Counted from the first letter of the stretch, positions 8,643-16,576 are shown. The stretch: 64,000 bases of DNA from Mesonia hippocampi (GCF_014197445.1 NZ_JACIFO010000001.1:62001-126000), one strand, 5' to 3'. Notes: generated by a model from the sequence alone, not told the origin. A program made the numbers and translations.

Positions 8643-9476
8643 ATGAACAAACTTTTCCATATATTCAAAGTTGACGAAGAAGAAGCAAAAAAAATTTCTT
8701 CCCAACCTGACGAACCCCACAATCACGAGTTTGAAGAGTTATTAATTGGCATTGAAGGTGAATTGGAGCATTTCATTGATTTTAACACGACCAAAATCCA
8801 ATCTCCTTTTGTGAGTTTCGTAACCAAAGGAAAATTACACAGAGTAGTTCCAAAGGTATATAATGGCAAGTGCGATATTTGGGCAATTCGTTTTAAAAGC
8901 GAATTTATTCCAGAAACCACATTTCAACTCTATTCCTTTTATCACACTCAAGCAAATTTAGAACTTGAAAAAGGACATTGTTTTCAGAGACTGGTTACCC
9001 TTTGTGAAATGATGTATGCCGAAGCACAACAAGAAACAACAGACCTTTCCATAATAAGGCAACTATTGGGTGTCCTGTTCACGATGATAGAAGCCGAACG
9101 AAAAAAGTTAGAGCCACAAGACGAGCCTATTCAAAAAACGCAGCATATATCCTTCGGAAACTTCCTGACGATTCTTGAAGAAAATTACCGAAGACCAGTT
9201 GGTGTGGAATTCTATGCAGAAAAACTTTTTATGTCGTCAAGGAATTTGAACATCATCTGCCAAAATATTTTAGCACAGAGTGTTTCAGAAATAATCGAAA
9301 CCCGAAAATTAATTGAAGCTAAAAACCTATTGATCTCTACAGAAAAAACCATATCTGAAATAGCTTATGAACTGGGCTACAATGAGAATTCTTATTTTTC
9401 TAACGTCTTTAAAAAAAAGGCAGGGCAATCGCCAGGTAAGTTCCGTGAAGAGATGAAAAATAGGTTGATTTCCTAA
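8643..9476 (+). CDS. AraC-family transcriptional regulator
   Basis: 277 residues. The N-terminal cupin-like sensor region contains HNHEFEELLIGIEGELEHFI, typical of AraC sensors. The C-terminal double HTH spans about residues 175-275: PVGVEFYAEKLFMSSRNLN in the first and TISEIAYELGYNENSYFSNV in the second, ending KKKAGQSPGKFRE. It precedes the YceI and dioxygenase genes on the same strand and is the likely local regulator. Its sensor domain is unlike that of the AraC protein at 4839, so they are not recent duplicates. Confidence 0.92.
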   Translation: MNKLFHIFKVDEEEAKKISSQPDEPHNHEFEELLIGIEGELEHFIDFNTTKIQSPFVSFVTKGKLHRVVPKVYNGKCDIWAIRFKSEFIPETTFQLYSFYHTQANLELEKGHCFQRLVTLCEMMYAEAQQETTDLSIIRQLLGVLFTMIEAERKKLEPQDEPIQKTQHISFGNFLTILEENYRRPVGVEFYAEKLFMSSRNLNIICQNILAQSVSEIIETRKLIEAKNLLISTEKTISEIAYELGYNENSYFSNVFKKKAGQSPGKFREEMKNRLIS

Positions 9477-9567
9477 ATCTACACTCCTCTTACCGAAAAG
9501 TGTAATTCGCTTCATCGTAAGTGCTACTATCTTTGTAATCAAAATATTATTAACAATTAAATTTTAT

Positions 9568-10143
9568 ATGATTATGAAAAAAGTACTGATTTTACTAGCA
9601 ATTACATTTTTGAATGTAAACGTATTCGCACAAGCAAACTGGAAGGTAGACCCTTACCATTCGTCCTTAAATTTCAATATTTCACATTCCGGAATTAGTA
9701 TCGTGAATGGGAAATTTATGGAATATACCGGAAACCTTACTACAAATGGGGAAGCTTTAGAAGGGGTAAATGTTGATTTTACTGTTAAAGTAACAAGTAT
9801 CAATACCAATGTAGAAAACAGGGACAACCACTTGAGAAGTGCTGATTTTTTTGAAGTTGAAAAATATCCGGAAATGACTTTTAAAAGCACGAAAATCTTA
9901 GCTACTGGAAAACCTGAGCAATATCTATTATATGGCGACCTAACCATAAAAGATGTAACCAAACCCGTGATTTTTGATGTGTACTATGGCGGAACCGCCA
10001 AAAGTGACCAGGGCGAAAAATTGGGATTGAAAGCCAAAACTACCATTAACAGATTTGACTACAATATTAATTACGATCCTACCGCAGCAGGTATTGGTAA
10101 AGATGTAAACATCGTGGTGCACTTACAGTTTGCCAAGCAGTAA
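9568..10143 (+). CDS. YceI-family periplasmic lipid-binding protein
   Basis: YceI proteins form a lipocalin-like barrel that binds isoprenoid or other apolar ligands in the periplasm. The 191-residue protein has a signal peptide (cleavage near VFAQA) and the family core: WKVDPYHSSLNFNISHSG, DNHLRSADFFEVEKYPEMTF, GDLTIKDVTKPVIFDV and ending VNIVVHLQFAKQ. Two in-frame ATGs, 9568 and 9574, are possible; the second gives the more standard MKK signal start. It lies 91 bases after the AraC regulator. Confidence 0.93.
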   Translation: MIMKKVLILLAITFLNVNVFAQANWKVDPYHSSLNFNISHSGISIVNGKFMEYTGNLTTNGEALEGVNVDFTVKVTSINTNVENRDNHLRSADFFEVEKYPEMTFKSTKILATGKPEQYLLYGDLTIKDVTKPVIFDVYYGGTAKSDQGEKLGLKAKTTINRFDYNINYDPTAAGIGKDVNIVVHLQFAKQ

Positions 10144-10230
10144 TACGTTTAAAAATTATCCAATAACGTTAAAAGAAAATGAAAACCAGAAAAATGGTTA
10201 GTAAAAACAAAATTCATAACTTAGTATGAA

Positions 10231-11118
10231 ATGAATAGAAAACAATTTTTAAAATCAATAGCTTTATTGCCTTTAATACCTTACAGTATGACTTTAAAAG
10301 ATTTAAACAAAATGACTTCAACAATGAGTAACACAGGCAAAATGCCTGTGCTATTCTTAGGTCACGGCAGCCCTATGAATGCCATTGAAGAAAACGAATT
10401 TGTTTCGGCATTCAGAAAATTAGGTCAAGAAATTATAAGACCAAATGCGATTCTTTGTATTTCTGCACATTGGGAAACTAAAGGAACATTTGTAACAGCG
10501 ATGCAAAATCCACCAACCATTCACGATTTTGGTGGTTTTCCACAAGCATTGTTTGACGTTCAATACCCAGCAAAAGGAAGCCCAGAACTTGCACAAGAAA
10601 CCAAAAGTATTATTACCAAAACAGAAGTTGGATTAGACGATAAATGGGGACTTGACCACGGTGCGTGGAGTGTTATAAAACACCTGTACCCCAATGCCGA
10701 CATTCCGGTCATACAAATGAGTATTGATTATACGAAACCGGCAAGGTATCATTACGAATTGGCTCAAGAGCTAAACAGCCTTCGCCATAAAGGCGTTTTA
10801 ATTATTGGAAGTGGTAATATGGTGCATAATCTACGTATGGTGGCTTGGAAAAAATTAAACGAAGAATTTGCTTTCGATTGGGCTACCGAAGCAAACGAAA
10901 AAATGAAGAGCCATATTTTAAGTGGAGATTTTCAGCCTTTAATCGACTTTAAATCACAAGGAAAAGCCTTTGATTTGGCCATTCCGACTCCTGAACATTA
11001 TCTGCCTTTACTTTATACATTGGCATTAAAAGAAGAAAATGAGAAAATAACATTATTCAACGATAAAGCAGTTGGAGGCTCGCTAACAATGACTTCTGTA
11101 AAAATCGAATCTGTATAA
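10231..11118 (+). CDS. Extradiol ring-cleavage dioxygenase, class III (DODA/YgiD type)
   Basis: Member of the non-haem metal family that opens catechol rings next to the hydroxyls; E. coli YgiD acts on DOPA in vitro. 295 residues. Metal-binding and catalytic regions are visible: FLGHGSPMNAI, ISAHWETKG, PPTIHDFGGFP, LDHGAWSVIKHLYP and GSGNMVHNLR, with PTPEHYLPLLY near the end. An N-terminal extension (about residues 1-35) with a hydrophobic stretch may be an export signal or anchor; inner ATGs at 10288, 10309 or 10324 would remove it. It ends the accessory block. The true substrate is not predictable. Confidence 0.9.
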   Translation: MNRKQFLKSIALLPLIPYSMTLKDLNKMTSTMSNTGKMPVLFLGHGSPMNAIEENEFVSAFRKLGQEIIRPNAILCISAHWETKGTFVTAMQNPPTIHDFGGFPQALFDVQYPAKGSPELAQETKSIITKTEVGLDDKWGLDHGAWSVIKHLYPNADIPVIQMSIDYTKPARYHYELAQELNSLRHKGVLIIGSGNMVHNLRMVAWKKLNEEFAFDWATEANEKMKSHILSGDFQPLIDFKSQGKAFDLAIPTPEHYLPLLYTLALKEENEKITLFNDKAVGGSLTMTSVKIESV

Positions 11119-11173
11119 AAAACAGAAAAATGTCTCTAAAATTAAGCTTCCGAGTAATAAATTTAAGACAAGA

Positions 11174-11321
11174 TTCGGTAGCATAGATTTTTTTGATTCG
11201 TTTTACGACAATGAAATCAACTATGTTGATTCATGAACACTATTAACAAAAAAAAGGTTTGTGAATTAAAAAAGTAAATAACTAAAGCTAATTATCAGTT
11301 CATTTTGTCTTGACACAAAAC
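11174..11321. repeat. Intergenic repeat, copy 1
   Basis: About 148 bases shared with 11470-11620. It starts TTCGGTAGCATAGATTTTTT, contains the small palindrome AATCAAC..GTTGATT, then TTCATGAACAC, and ends with TTTTGTCTTGACACAAAA. In this copy the end continues into a perfect hairpin GTCTTGAC (11307-11314) / GTCAAGAC (11332-11339). No coding potential is seen. Between the copies (about 11340-11469) are further small palindromes, e.g. TTTACAG..CTGTAAA. Confidence 0.75.
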
Positions 11322-11469
11322 GAACCAAAAAGTCAAGACCGTTTTAAGGAAATTTTTAAAACCGCTGCTAAATCTGGCGTTTCATGCTTTGTCTTTACTG
11401 AGCAAAGACGCACTTCCACTGGATTTACAGCTATTTCTGTAAAACTGTCGGTTGGGTTGAAGCATTTTT

Positions 11470-11620
11470 TTCGGTAGCATAGATTTTTTTGATTCGTTTT
11501 TTTATCGATAAAATCAACTTTGTTGATTCATGAACACCACTAGCAAGTAAAAGATTCGTGAACTAAAAAAAGTAAATACAATAAAGTTTATTATCCGTTC
11601 ATTTTGTCTTGACACAAAAC
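11470..11620. repeat. Intergenic repeat, copy 2
   Basis: Second copy of the repeat at 11174-11321 in the same orientation. The first ~30 bases are almost identical; identity falls in the middle A/T-rich part and rises again at the GTCTTGACACAAAAC end. The partner arm GTCAAGAC of copy 1 is missing here. The stretch 11621-12060 that follows holds no gene; apart from the tandem repeat at 11761 I see nothing in it. Confidence 0.75.
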
Positions 11621-11760
11621 AGATTAAAAACAGACGATAAAACCACTATTTTTTAGATAAAAACAAGCCTGTACTGACAATAAAATCTACAGGTTATTTA
11701 TACTATTATTTTACGAAAAACCAGCCTTTAGTTTTAGCCATGTTTTTCCCCTATCAAAGC

Positions 11761-11793
11761 CATACCTAGTCCACACCTAGTCCATACCTAGTC
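11761..11793. repeat. Triple tandem 11-bp repeat containing CTAG
   Basis: Exactly three units of CAYACCTAGTC, back to back and followed by TAGGG. Each unit contains CTAG, a tetramer that is usually rare in bacterial DNA. There is no gene around it. Three units without spacers do not make a CRISPR. Confidence 0.85.
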
Positions 11794-12060
11794 TAGGGTG
11801 AGACCACAAATTGTCCACTAAAAAATGGGCTGATTTTAGTTTAGCTGTGGTTTAAATATGGTGTAAAAAAGACTTATTTATAAGCTATAAAAAGCTATTA
11901 AAAATAGAGCCCCTAACAGAAATATTCTTAGCCTGTTTTTTTTGAGGGTTTTTATTAAAAAACAAGTAAATTTTATAGATTTTAACTGAAAACCCTTTTA
12001 GGTTTTTACACTCCTCTTGTTTTAACATAAAAAGTTGTATATATTTGAGGATATATAGAA

Positions 12061-12139
12061 GTTGTTCGAGAATACCCTATGGGTCGCTCAAGTCATGTCG
12101 CCTGCGGCAACATTTTCTCTTGAGCTATTCTCGAACAAC
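12061..12139. repeat. 79-bp imperfect palindrome
   Basis: Outer arms GTTGTTCGAGAATA (12061-12074) and TATTCTCGAACAAC (12126-12139) match perfectly over 14 bases; an inner pair GCTCAAG (12086-12092) / CTTGAGC (12119-12125) adds 7 more. The centre has GCC-TGC-GGC. Its right arm overlaps the left arm of the next element. There is no T run, so it is not an ordinary terminator. Confidence 0.8.
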
Positions 12140-12317
12140 GCCCTGACAGTACGACTGTAATTCGCTATATTTGTAGTATATTATTAATATTTTGACTTGA
12201 GACGCCTACATAGGTGAACTCTCGACAACAAACGGATATAGCGAATTACGTCTAATGGCTCTCTTTGCTCTTGAAGTTAACACTTCAACGCAAATCGCCA
12301 TATCCGTCAGGGCGTTG
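12137..12317. repeat. Nested palindrome before the restriction-modification genes (attC-like shape)
   Basis: Perfect outer arms AACGCCCTGAC (12137-12147) / GTCAGGGCGTT (12306-12316), extended by C at 12136 and G at 12317. Perfect inner arms GTAATTCGCTATAT (12157-12170) / ATATAGCGAATTAC (12236-12249). A further small hairpin GAAGT-TAAC-ACTTC lies near 12272-12286. The right arm region 12283-12325 resembles 16025-16066, upstream of another cargo gene. The restriction-enzyme ORF opens 20 bases later. Confidence 0.8.
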
Positions 12318-12336
12318 GCGTTCATACTGAAAAAAC

Positions 12337-13263
12337 GTGCTAAAATTGAACTTTACTCAATTCTTCAAAAATCTCGCAGATAAAATTGTAAATTTGTTTT
12401 CTAAATTTTTCACAAAAGAAATGACTAAAAAAGAAGAACATAAAATAAACGAAGGTATAAAAACAGTTGTATCGGAATTAATGGATAGAGTAATGAACAA
12501 AGTTTTAATTACAGACCCATTTATTAAAGAAAAACACCATTCAAGTAAACCTCTTTATGCAGCACTTGTACCTGACGAAATTTTTAAAGGTTCTCATTTT
12601 GAAAGGCGTTTTGTTACACCTTTTGGTGGTGTTTGGGAAAAGTTAGCACTTGTCGTTGGAGAAATTTATCACGGACATTGTGAACAAGGTAAAACAATTA
12701 CTGGCGAAATTGGAGCTGAAAGATTAAGAAGAATTCAGGAAGTTTTAAATAAATTAGAACACAAGAAAAAAGGGAAAGACAAACAAAAACCAGATTGGGA
12801 TGTTGAACTAAAGTATATTTTAGAAGGTGGTGGAAAGCCTATTCCAACAAGTGTCGTTTGTGATATTTTTATTGATAGTAAAAAGACTAATAAAAAGTAT
12901 GCATTTGAAATAAAAGCACCATTACCGAACAGCGACCAAACTAAAGTAAGCAAAGAAAAAATGTTTAAACTTTTAGCAATGAATCCTGCTAAAGTTGATT
13001 TTGCTTTTTACGCACTTGCATATAATCCTTATGGAAAAAGAGAAGATTATAATTGGACTTTTCCAATGAGATGGTTTGATATGCACAATGATGAGTCTGT
13101 TCTAATAGGTAATGAGTTTTGGGAATTAATTGGTGGAAAAGGAACTTACAAAAACTTTATTAATGAAATAAATAGTCTTGGTTTAGAATATAGAGAAAGA
13201 ATATATAAAGAGTTTTTAGGAATTGAACCACCTGAAGGCTACAAGGACATTAAACTACAGTAA
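12337..13263 (+). CDS. Type II restriction endonuclease, TdeIII family (probable)
   Basis: 308 residues from a GTG at 12337. An ATG at 12421 (MTKKEEHKINEG, 280 residues) may be the real start, since the extra 28 residues are a low-complexity amphipathic stretch. The protein resembles the TdeIII family, whose founding member I recall as cutting GGNCC. A PD-(D/E)xK-like site is visible: Asp176 in VVCDIFID and Glu191/Lys193 in AFEIKAP. The gene is 12 bases before a C5-cytosine methyltransferase, as expected for a type II pair. It lies directly after a large palindromic element, suggesting that it came in as a mobile cassette. Confidence 0.82.
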   Translation: MLKLNFTQFFKNLADKIVNLFSKFFTKEMTKKEEHKINEGIKTVVSELMDRVMNKVLITDPFIKEKHHSSKPLYAALVPDEIFKGSHFERRFVTPFGGVWEKLALVVGEIYHGHCEQGKTITGEIGAERLRRIQEVLNKLEHKKKGKDKQKPDWDVELKYILEGGGKPIPTSVVCDIFIDSKKTNKKYAFEIKAPLPNSDQTKVSKEKMFKLLAMNPAKVDFAFYALAYNPYGKREDYNWTFPMRWFDMHNDESVLIGNEFWELIGGKGTYKNFINEINSLGLEYRERIYKEFLGIEPPEGYKDIKLQ

Positions 13264-13275
13264 AAGTAAAGGAAT

Positions 13276-14841
13276 ATGAGAAAAACAGAATTTACTTTTA
13301 TTGATTTGTTCGCTGGCATTGGAGGTTTCAAAATGGCTCTTTCTGATAACGGAGGAGAGTGCATTAATTTTAGTGAAATAAACAAAGATGCGATAGAAGC
13401 CTATTGTGAAAACTACAAAATACCAAAAGAGGAGAATTTAGGAGATATTACCAAAATTAAGGAACTGCCAAAACACGACATTTTAACGGCAGGTGTTCCT
13501 TGTCAAAGTTGGTCTATCGCAGGGAAAAATTTAGGCTTTGATGATGACAGAGGTCAATTATGGAATGACACTATTTACTTACTCAAACAATCTAAACCTA
13601 AAGCATTCATATTTGAAAATGTTAAAGGATTGGTTGACCCTAGAAACAAAGAGGCGTTAAAGTATATTTTAGAAAGAATCAAACAAGCTGGTTATTTCGC
13701 TAATTATTATGTTATTAACTCATTTGATTATGGTGTTCCGCAAAATAGAGTTAGAATTTATATTATAGGCTTCAAAGAAAAAGAGCATTTTGATAACTTC
13801 AACTTACCCAAACCACTTGAAAATAAAATAAAGTTAGCAGACATTTTAGGGATAAAAATTCAGAATGAGGAAAAAAACATACCCGAACAAAAAGACTTAT
13901 TTGGCAACCTAATTGCAACTAAACAAATGAGTTTATCTAGTAAAAACGGGTTTAATGACTACTTTTTGTTTAACGATTTAAGAAATGGTCATACAACAAT
14001 ACATTCTTGGGATATAATAGATACTACTCAAAGACAAAAAGAAATTTGTCTATTGCTTTTAAAAAATAGAAGGAAAAGTCAATTCGGACCATTAGATGGA
14101 AACCCTCTTTCTTTAAATCAATTTAAACAGTTAGATTCAAGTATAACAAAAAAGGAATTAAGCGAATTAGTAAAACTTGAAATTTTAAAGAAAGTCGATT
14201 ATAGTTTCGAAATACTAGATTTTGAAGAATCAACATTAAACGAGAATGAACTTGAAATTCTAAATCTGTGTTCAAGTAATATTTTAGTTACTGATAGACT
14301 AAAAACAGAAAGAATTTTAAAAGTTAAAAAGATTTCAATTTCAGACACTATAAATTCATTATTAGAAAAAGAAATAATAAAATGTAATGAAGAGCGATAC
14401 GACTTTAAAAACACTAAAATAAGTAGTGGTTTGAATGGTGTAAACAGAGTTTTTATGCCTACTTCTGACCTTTTCCCTACTCTAGTTGCTAGTGATACAA
14501 ATGATTATGTTTCTTTAAAAAGCTTAAATCCAATTGACCACGAAGACTATAGAAATAAATTTTTAAAAGAAGTATATTTTTCTGAAAACTATCGAAAAAT
14601 AACAAAGGAAGAAGCTTGTCAAATTCAAGGTTTTCCAAAAGACTTCATTCTTCCTGAATCAAGAGCAAGATGGATGAAACTAATTGGAAATAGTGTTTCT
14701 GTTCCTGTAATTGATATTCTAATCAAAGGAATAATAAAAACAGGAGTATTTGAAAATGAAAAAACTGAACGAATAAAAAAGTACGAAACGCCAACAATGT
14801 ATATAAAAAATAGCGGTTTAAGTGCTCAAGCCAAAGTTTAA
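13276..14841 (+). CDS. DNA (cytosine-5) methyltransferase of the type II system
   Basis: Methylates C5 of cytosine in the recognition site, protecting host DNA from the adjacent endonuclease. 521 residues with the C5 motifs in order: I FIDLFAGIGGFKMAL (about 8-22), IV with the catalytic Cys in AGVPCQSWSIAG (about 73-84), VI FENVKGL, VIII QNRVRIYIIG (about 156), then a long variable region (about 200-430) and IX/X ITKEEACQIQGFPKDF and LIGNSVSVPV. The variable region carries the target recognition domain and is larger than in minimal enzymes such as HhaI. All catalytic motifs look intact. Confidence 0.95.
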   Translation: MRKTEFTFIDLFAGIGGFKMALSDNGGECINFSEINKDAIEAYCENYKIPKEENLGDITKIKELPKHDILTAGVPCQSWSIAGKNLGFDDDRGQLWNDTIYLLKQSKPKAFIFENVKGLVDPRNKEALKYILERIKQAGYFANYYVINSFDYGVPQNRVRIYIIGFKEKEHFDNFNLPKPLENKIKLADILGIKIQNEEKNIPEQKDLFGNLIATKQMSLSSKNGFNDYFLFNDLRNGHTTIHSWDIIDTTQRQKEICLLLLKNRRKSQFGPLDGNPLSLNQFKQLDSSITKKELSELVKLEILKKVDYSFEILDFEESTLNENELEILNLCSSNILVTDRLKTERILKVKKISISDTINSLLEKEIIKCNEERYDFKNTKISSGLNGVNRVFMPTSDLFPTLVASDTNDYVSLKSLNPIDHEDYRNKFLKEVYFSENYRKITKEEACQIQGFPKDFILPESRARWMKLIGNSVSVPVIDILIKGIIKTGVFENEKTERIKKYETPTMYIKNSGLSAQAKV

Positions 14842-14905
14842 ATATAAAACAAAATTAGTACTTTACTGAAAAATTAGTGCCTAAAACCCGCTACTTTTCA
14901 TATAA

Positions 14906-14919
14906 GACCGTTAGCAATT
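14906..14919. repeat. Left member of an inverted repeat pair around the Mrr-like gene
   Basis: GACCGTTAGCAATT at 14906-14919. Its last ten bases are the exact reverse complement of AATTGCTAAC at 15912-15921, just after the stop of the Mrr-like gene; the outer GACC is matched by GGTC at 15925-15928 after a 3-base insertion. The pair brackets one gene. The 91-base gap 14842-14932 holds nothing else. Confidence 0.7.
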
Positions 14920-14932
14920 ATTAAAAACGACA

Positions 14933-15910
14933 TTGAGTAAAATTATTTTTTCAACAAGAGATTTTTATGATTCCACAACTGAATACATTGGGATAAAATC
15001 TGGAATTCTTTTAAATAGAATAAAGGTAAAAGATATTTTGACAGAACAATTTAAAGACGATTTCCTAATCAAAGATGACTTGAATTCTGGTTTTAAAATA
15101 TATGTTGATGATTATGAAGATATGCTTGTTTACATAAGAAAAAGAATAGGCAACTTACCCAAAATATCAATCTATAAAAATGATTTAGAAAAAGTCATTA
15201 ATTATGTTCATAGAACTAGAAACATAGATTTATTTGCAAAGTCGACATCTATTTGTAATTATTATTTAAATCAAACCCCAACTTTATCTAATCAAGAATT
15301 AGCACAAATTCTAGAAGAAAAGGAAAACTACCCAAAAGAGATTTCATTAGAAATCGCAAATATTGGCATTGAAAGAATAGACCAAAGTTGTGTTTTACCT
15401 ACACCATCAAAAAATTGGGACGGGATAAAAAAACTTTCAGATTTATTCGATTGCGAATTGGTTGCTGAAAATGAAAATGAGTTTTTAGACCAAAGATTTA
15501 TTGATTATCTAGCAACTAATGGCAATGAAGTTGAATTAATTCATTGGAGAAACTTTGAAAGGTTTTGTGCAGAGTATTTTAATAAGCTTGGACAAAAAGT
15601 AATTCTTGGTTCCGGAACAAATGATGGAGGAGTCGACATAAGAGTTTTTGACCCTGAAAATAGCTCAAAACCTTTAATTTTAATTCAATGTAAGAGATAT
15701 AAAAAAGAAAATAAAATATCCATAGAAACAGTAAAATCTTTCTATACAGATGTTTTATTTGAAAATGCTGAAAAAGGTTTGATTGCAACATCAAGTTATA
15801 TAGCACCTGGTGGAAAAAAGGTAAGGAATAGTAGAGGATACAACATAGATTTCGCCGAATTTGAAAATGTGAAAAAATGGGCGAAAGAAATGTGGAAATA
15901 TAAAAAATAA
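14933..15910 (+). CDS. Mrr-like restriction endonuclease domain protein
   Basis: 325 residues from a TTG start; no ATG fits better at the 5' end. The C-terminal ~120 residues are an Mrr-type PD-(D/E)xK nuclease: WRNFERFCAEYFNKLG (helix), DGGVDIRVFD with Asp235, IQCKRYKKEN with Gln252-x-Lys254, and ETVKSFYTDVLFENAEKGLIATSSY after it (cited in part: TVKSFYTDVL, GLIATSSY). The N-terminal ~200 residues match no family I recognise and may sense the target or bind DNA. It could be a modification-dependent (type IV-like) enzyme or an accessory to the preceding system. It is bracketed by inverted GTTAGCAATT repeats, so it may have been acquired on its own. Confidence 0.82.
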   Translation: MSKIIFSTRDFYDSTTEYIGIKSGILLNRIKVKDILTEQFKDDFLIKDDLNSGFKIYVDDYEDMLVYIRKRIGNLPKISIYKNDLEKVINYVHRTRNIDLFAKSTSICNYYLNQTPTLSNQELAQILEEKENYPKEISLEIANIGIERIDQSCVLPTPSKNWDGIKKLSDLFDCELVAENENEFLDQRFIDYLATNGNEVELIHWRNFERFCAEYFNKLGQKVILGSGTNDGGVDIRVFDPENSSKPLILIQCKRYKKENKISIETVKSFYTDVLFENAEKGLIATSSYIAPGGKKVRNSRGYNIDFAEFENVKKWAKEMWKYKK

Positions 15911-15911
15911 C

Positions 15912-16064
15912 AATTGCTAACAATGGTCGTCGTTGCACAAGCCTATAATTTTGCCTAAATTGATATTATATAAGTCGTTTTAAGCGGCTTTATTCCTTCT
16001 TGTTTATATATCTTTGTGAGATAACTTCAACGTAAATGCTATATCTTTCAGGACGTTGTAGTGC
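15912..16064. repeat. Palindrome-type element between Mrr-like and deoxyribosyltransferase genes
   Basis: Left edge AATTGCTAAC (15912-15921). Right part CTTCAACG (16025-16032) ... ATATC ... TCAGGACGTTG (16048-16058) closely parallels the right part of the element at 12137-12317: CTTCAACG, AAAT, ATATC, TCAGG and CGTTG occur in the same order and spacing. An AAGCGGC-type hairpin lies near 15972-15990. No gene is seen within 15911-16089; an ORF extension into it (from 16036) overlaps the element and is not credited. Confidence 0.65.
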
Positions 16065-16089
16065 ATTTGTGAAAATTGAAGAAAATAAA

Positions 16090-16554
16090 ATGCTGAAAAA
16101 TAAAATTTATTTTGCTGGACCACTATTCAGCCAAGCCGAAAGAAATTTCAATATTGAACTTACCGAAAGAATTGAAAAATTAAATTTTGAAATATTTCTT
16201 CCCCAAAGAGATGGCGCTGAATTAGATAAGCCTCCATTCATAAATATGACTCAAGAGGAAAGAAATAAAGCCATTTTTAAATTAGATGTAAACCAAGTGT
16301 CACAATGTGATATATTTTTATTTATTCTTGATGGGAGAGTTCCAGATGAAGGTGCATGCTTTGAATTGGGTTTAGCTTATAACCAGAAAAAAATGATAAT
16401 TGGACTTCATACAGACATGAGGGCTTCTTTTATTGATTCAAAACTAAATGCTATGCTAGAAGGAGCATTTGATGAATTATTTACCTCAGCGGAAGCCTTA
16501 ATAAATTATTTAAAAGGCTTACAAGAAATTAAAATTGAACCAAATAATACTTGA
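16090..16554 (+). CDS. Nucleoside 2-deoxyribosyltransferase family protein
   Basis: Family members move or hydrolyse the deoxyribosyl group of (deoxy)nucleosides or nucleotides. I use the ATG at 16090 (154 residues, MLKNKIYFAGPLF); an upstream start at 16036 would run inside the repeat element. Family signs: IYFAGPLFSQAERNFN at the start, DVNQVSQCDIFLFILDGR and VPDEGACFELGLAYN, where the Glu of FELG is the expected nucleophile. Such genes are frequent in phage and accessory DNA. It sits alone between two palindromic elements, which fits a single-gene cassette. Substrate unknown. Confidence 0.9.
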   Translation: MLKNKIYFAGPLFSQAERNFNIELTERIEKLNFEIFLPQRDGAELDKPPFINMTQEERNKAIFKLDVNQVSQCDIFLFILDGRVPDEGACFELGLAYNQKKMIIGLHTDMRASFIDSKLNAMLEGAFDELFTSAEALINYLKGLQEIKIEPNNT

Positions 16555-16576
16555 TTTTAGCAGGAGAAAATCAAGT
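16549..16576. repeat. Perfect 10-bp inverted repeat across the deoxyribosyltransferase stop
   Basis: ACTTGATTTT (16549-16558) / AAAATCAAGT (16567-16576) with an 8-base loop. The TGA stop lies in the left arm. No T run follows, so it is a weak terminator at best. It could mark the end of the cargo segment. Confidence 0.6.

Noticed and set aside
11307-11339. Terminator for the dioxygenase gene
   Set aside because: The hairpin has no T run on either strand and lies nearly 200 bases after the stop within a repeat.
11761-11793. CRISPR array
   Set aside because: Only three 11-bp units and no spacers; no cas genes in the window.
12137-12317. Canonical integron attC site
   Set aside because: The arms end in GTTGGCG, not GTTRRRY, and no integrase is in the window; kept only as an attC-like shape.
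16036-16089. Longer N-terminus for the deoxyribosyltransferase
   Set aside because: It runs through the palindromic element; the family start is at MLKNKIYFAGP.
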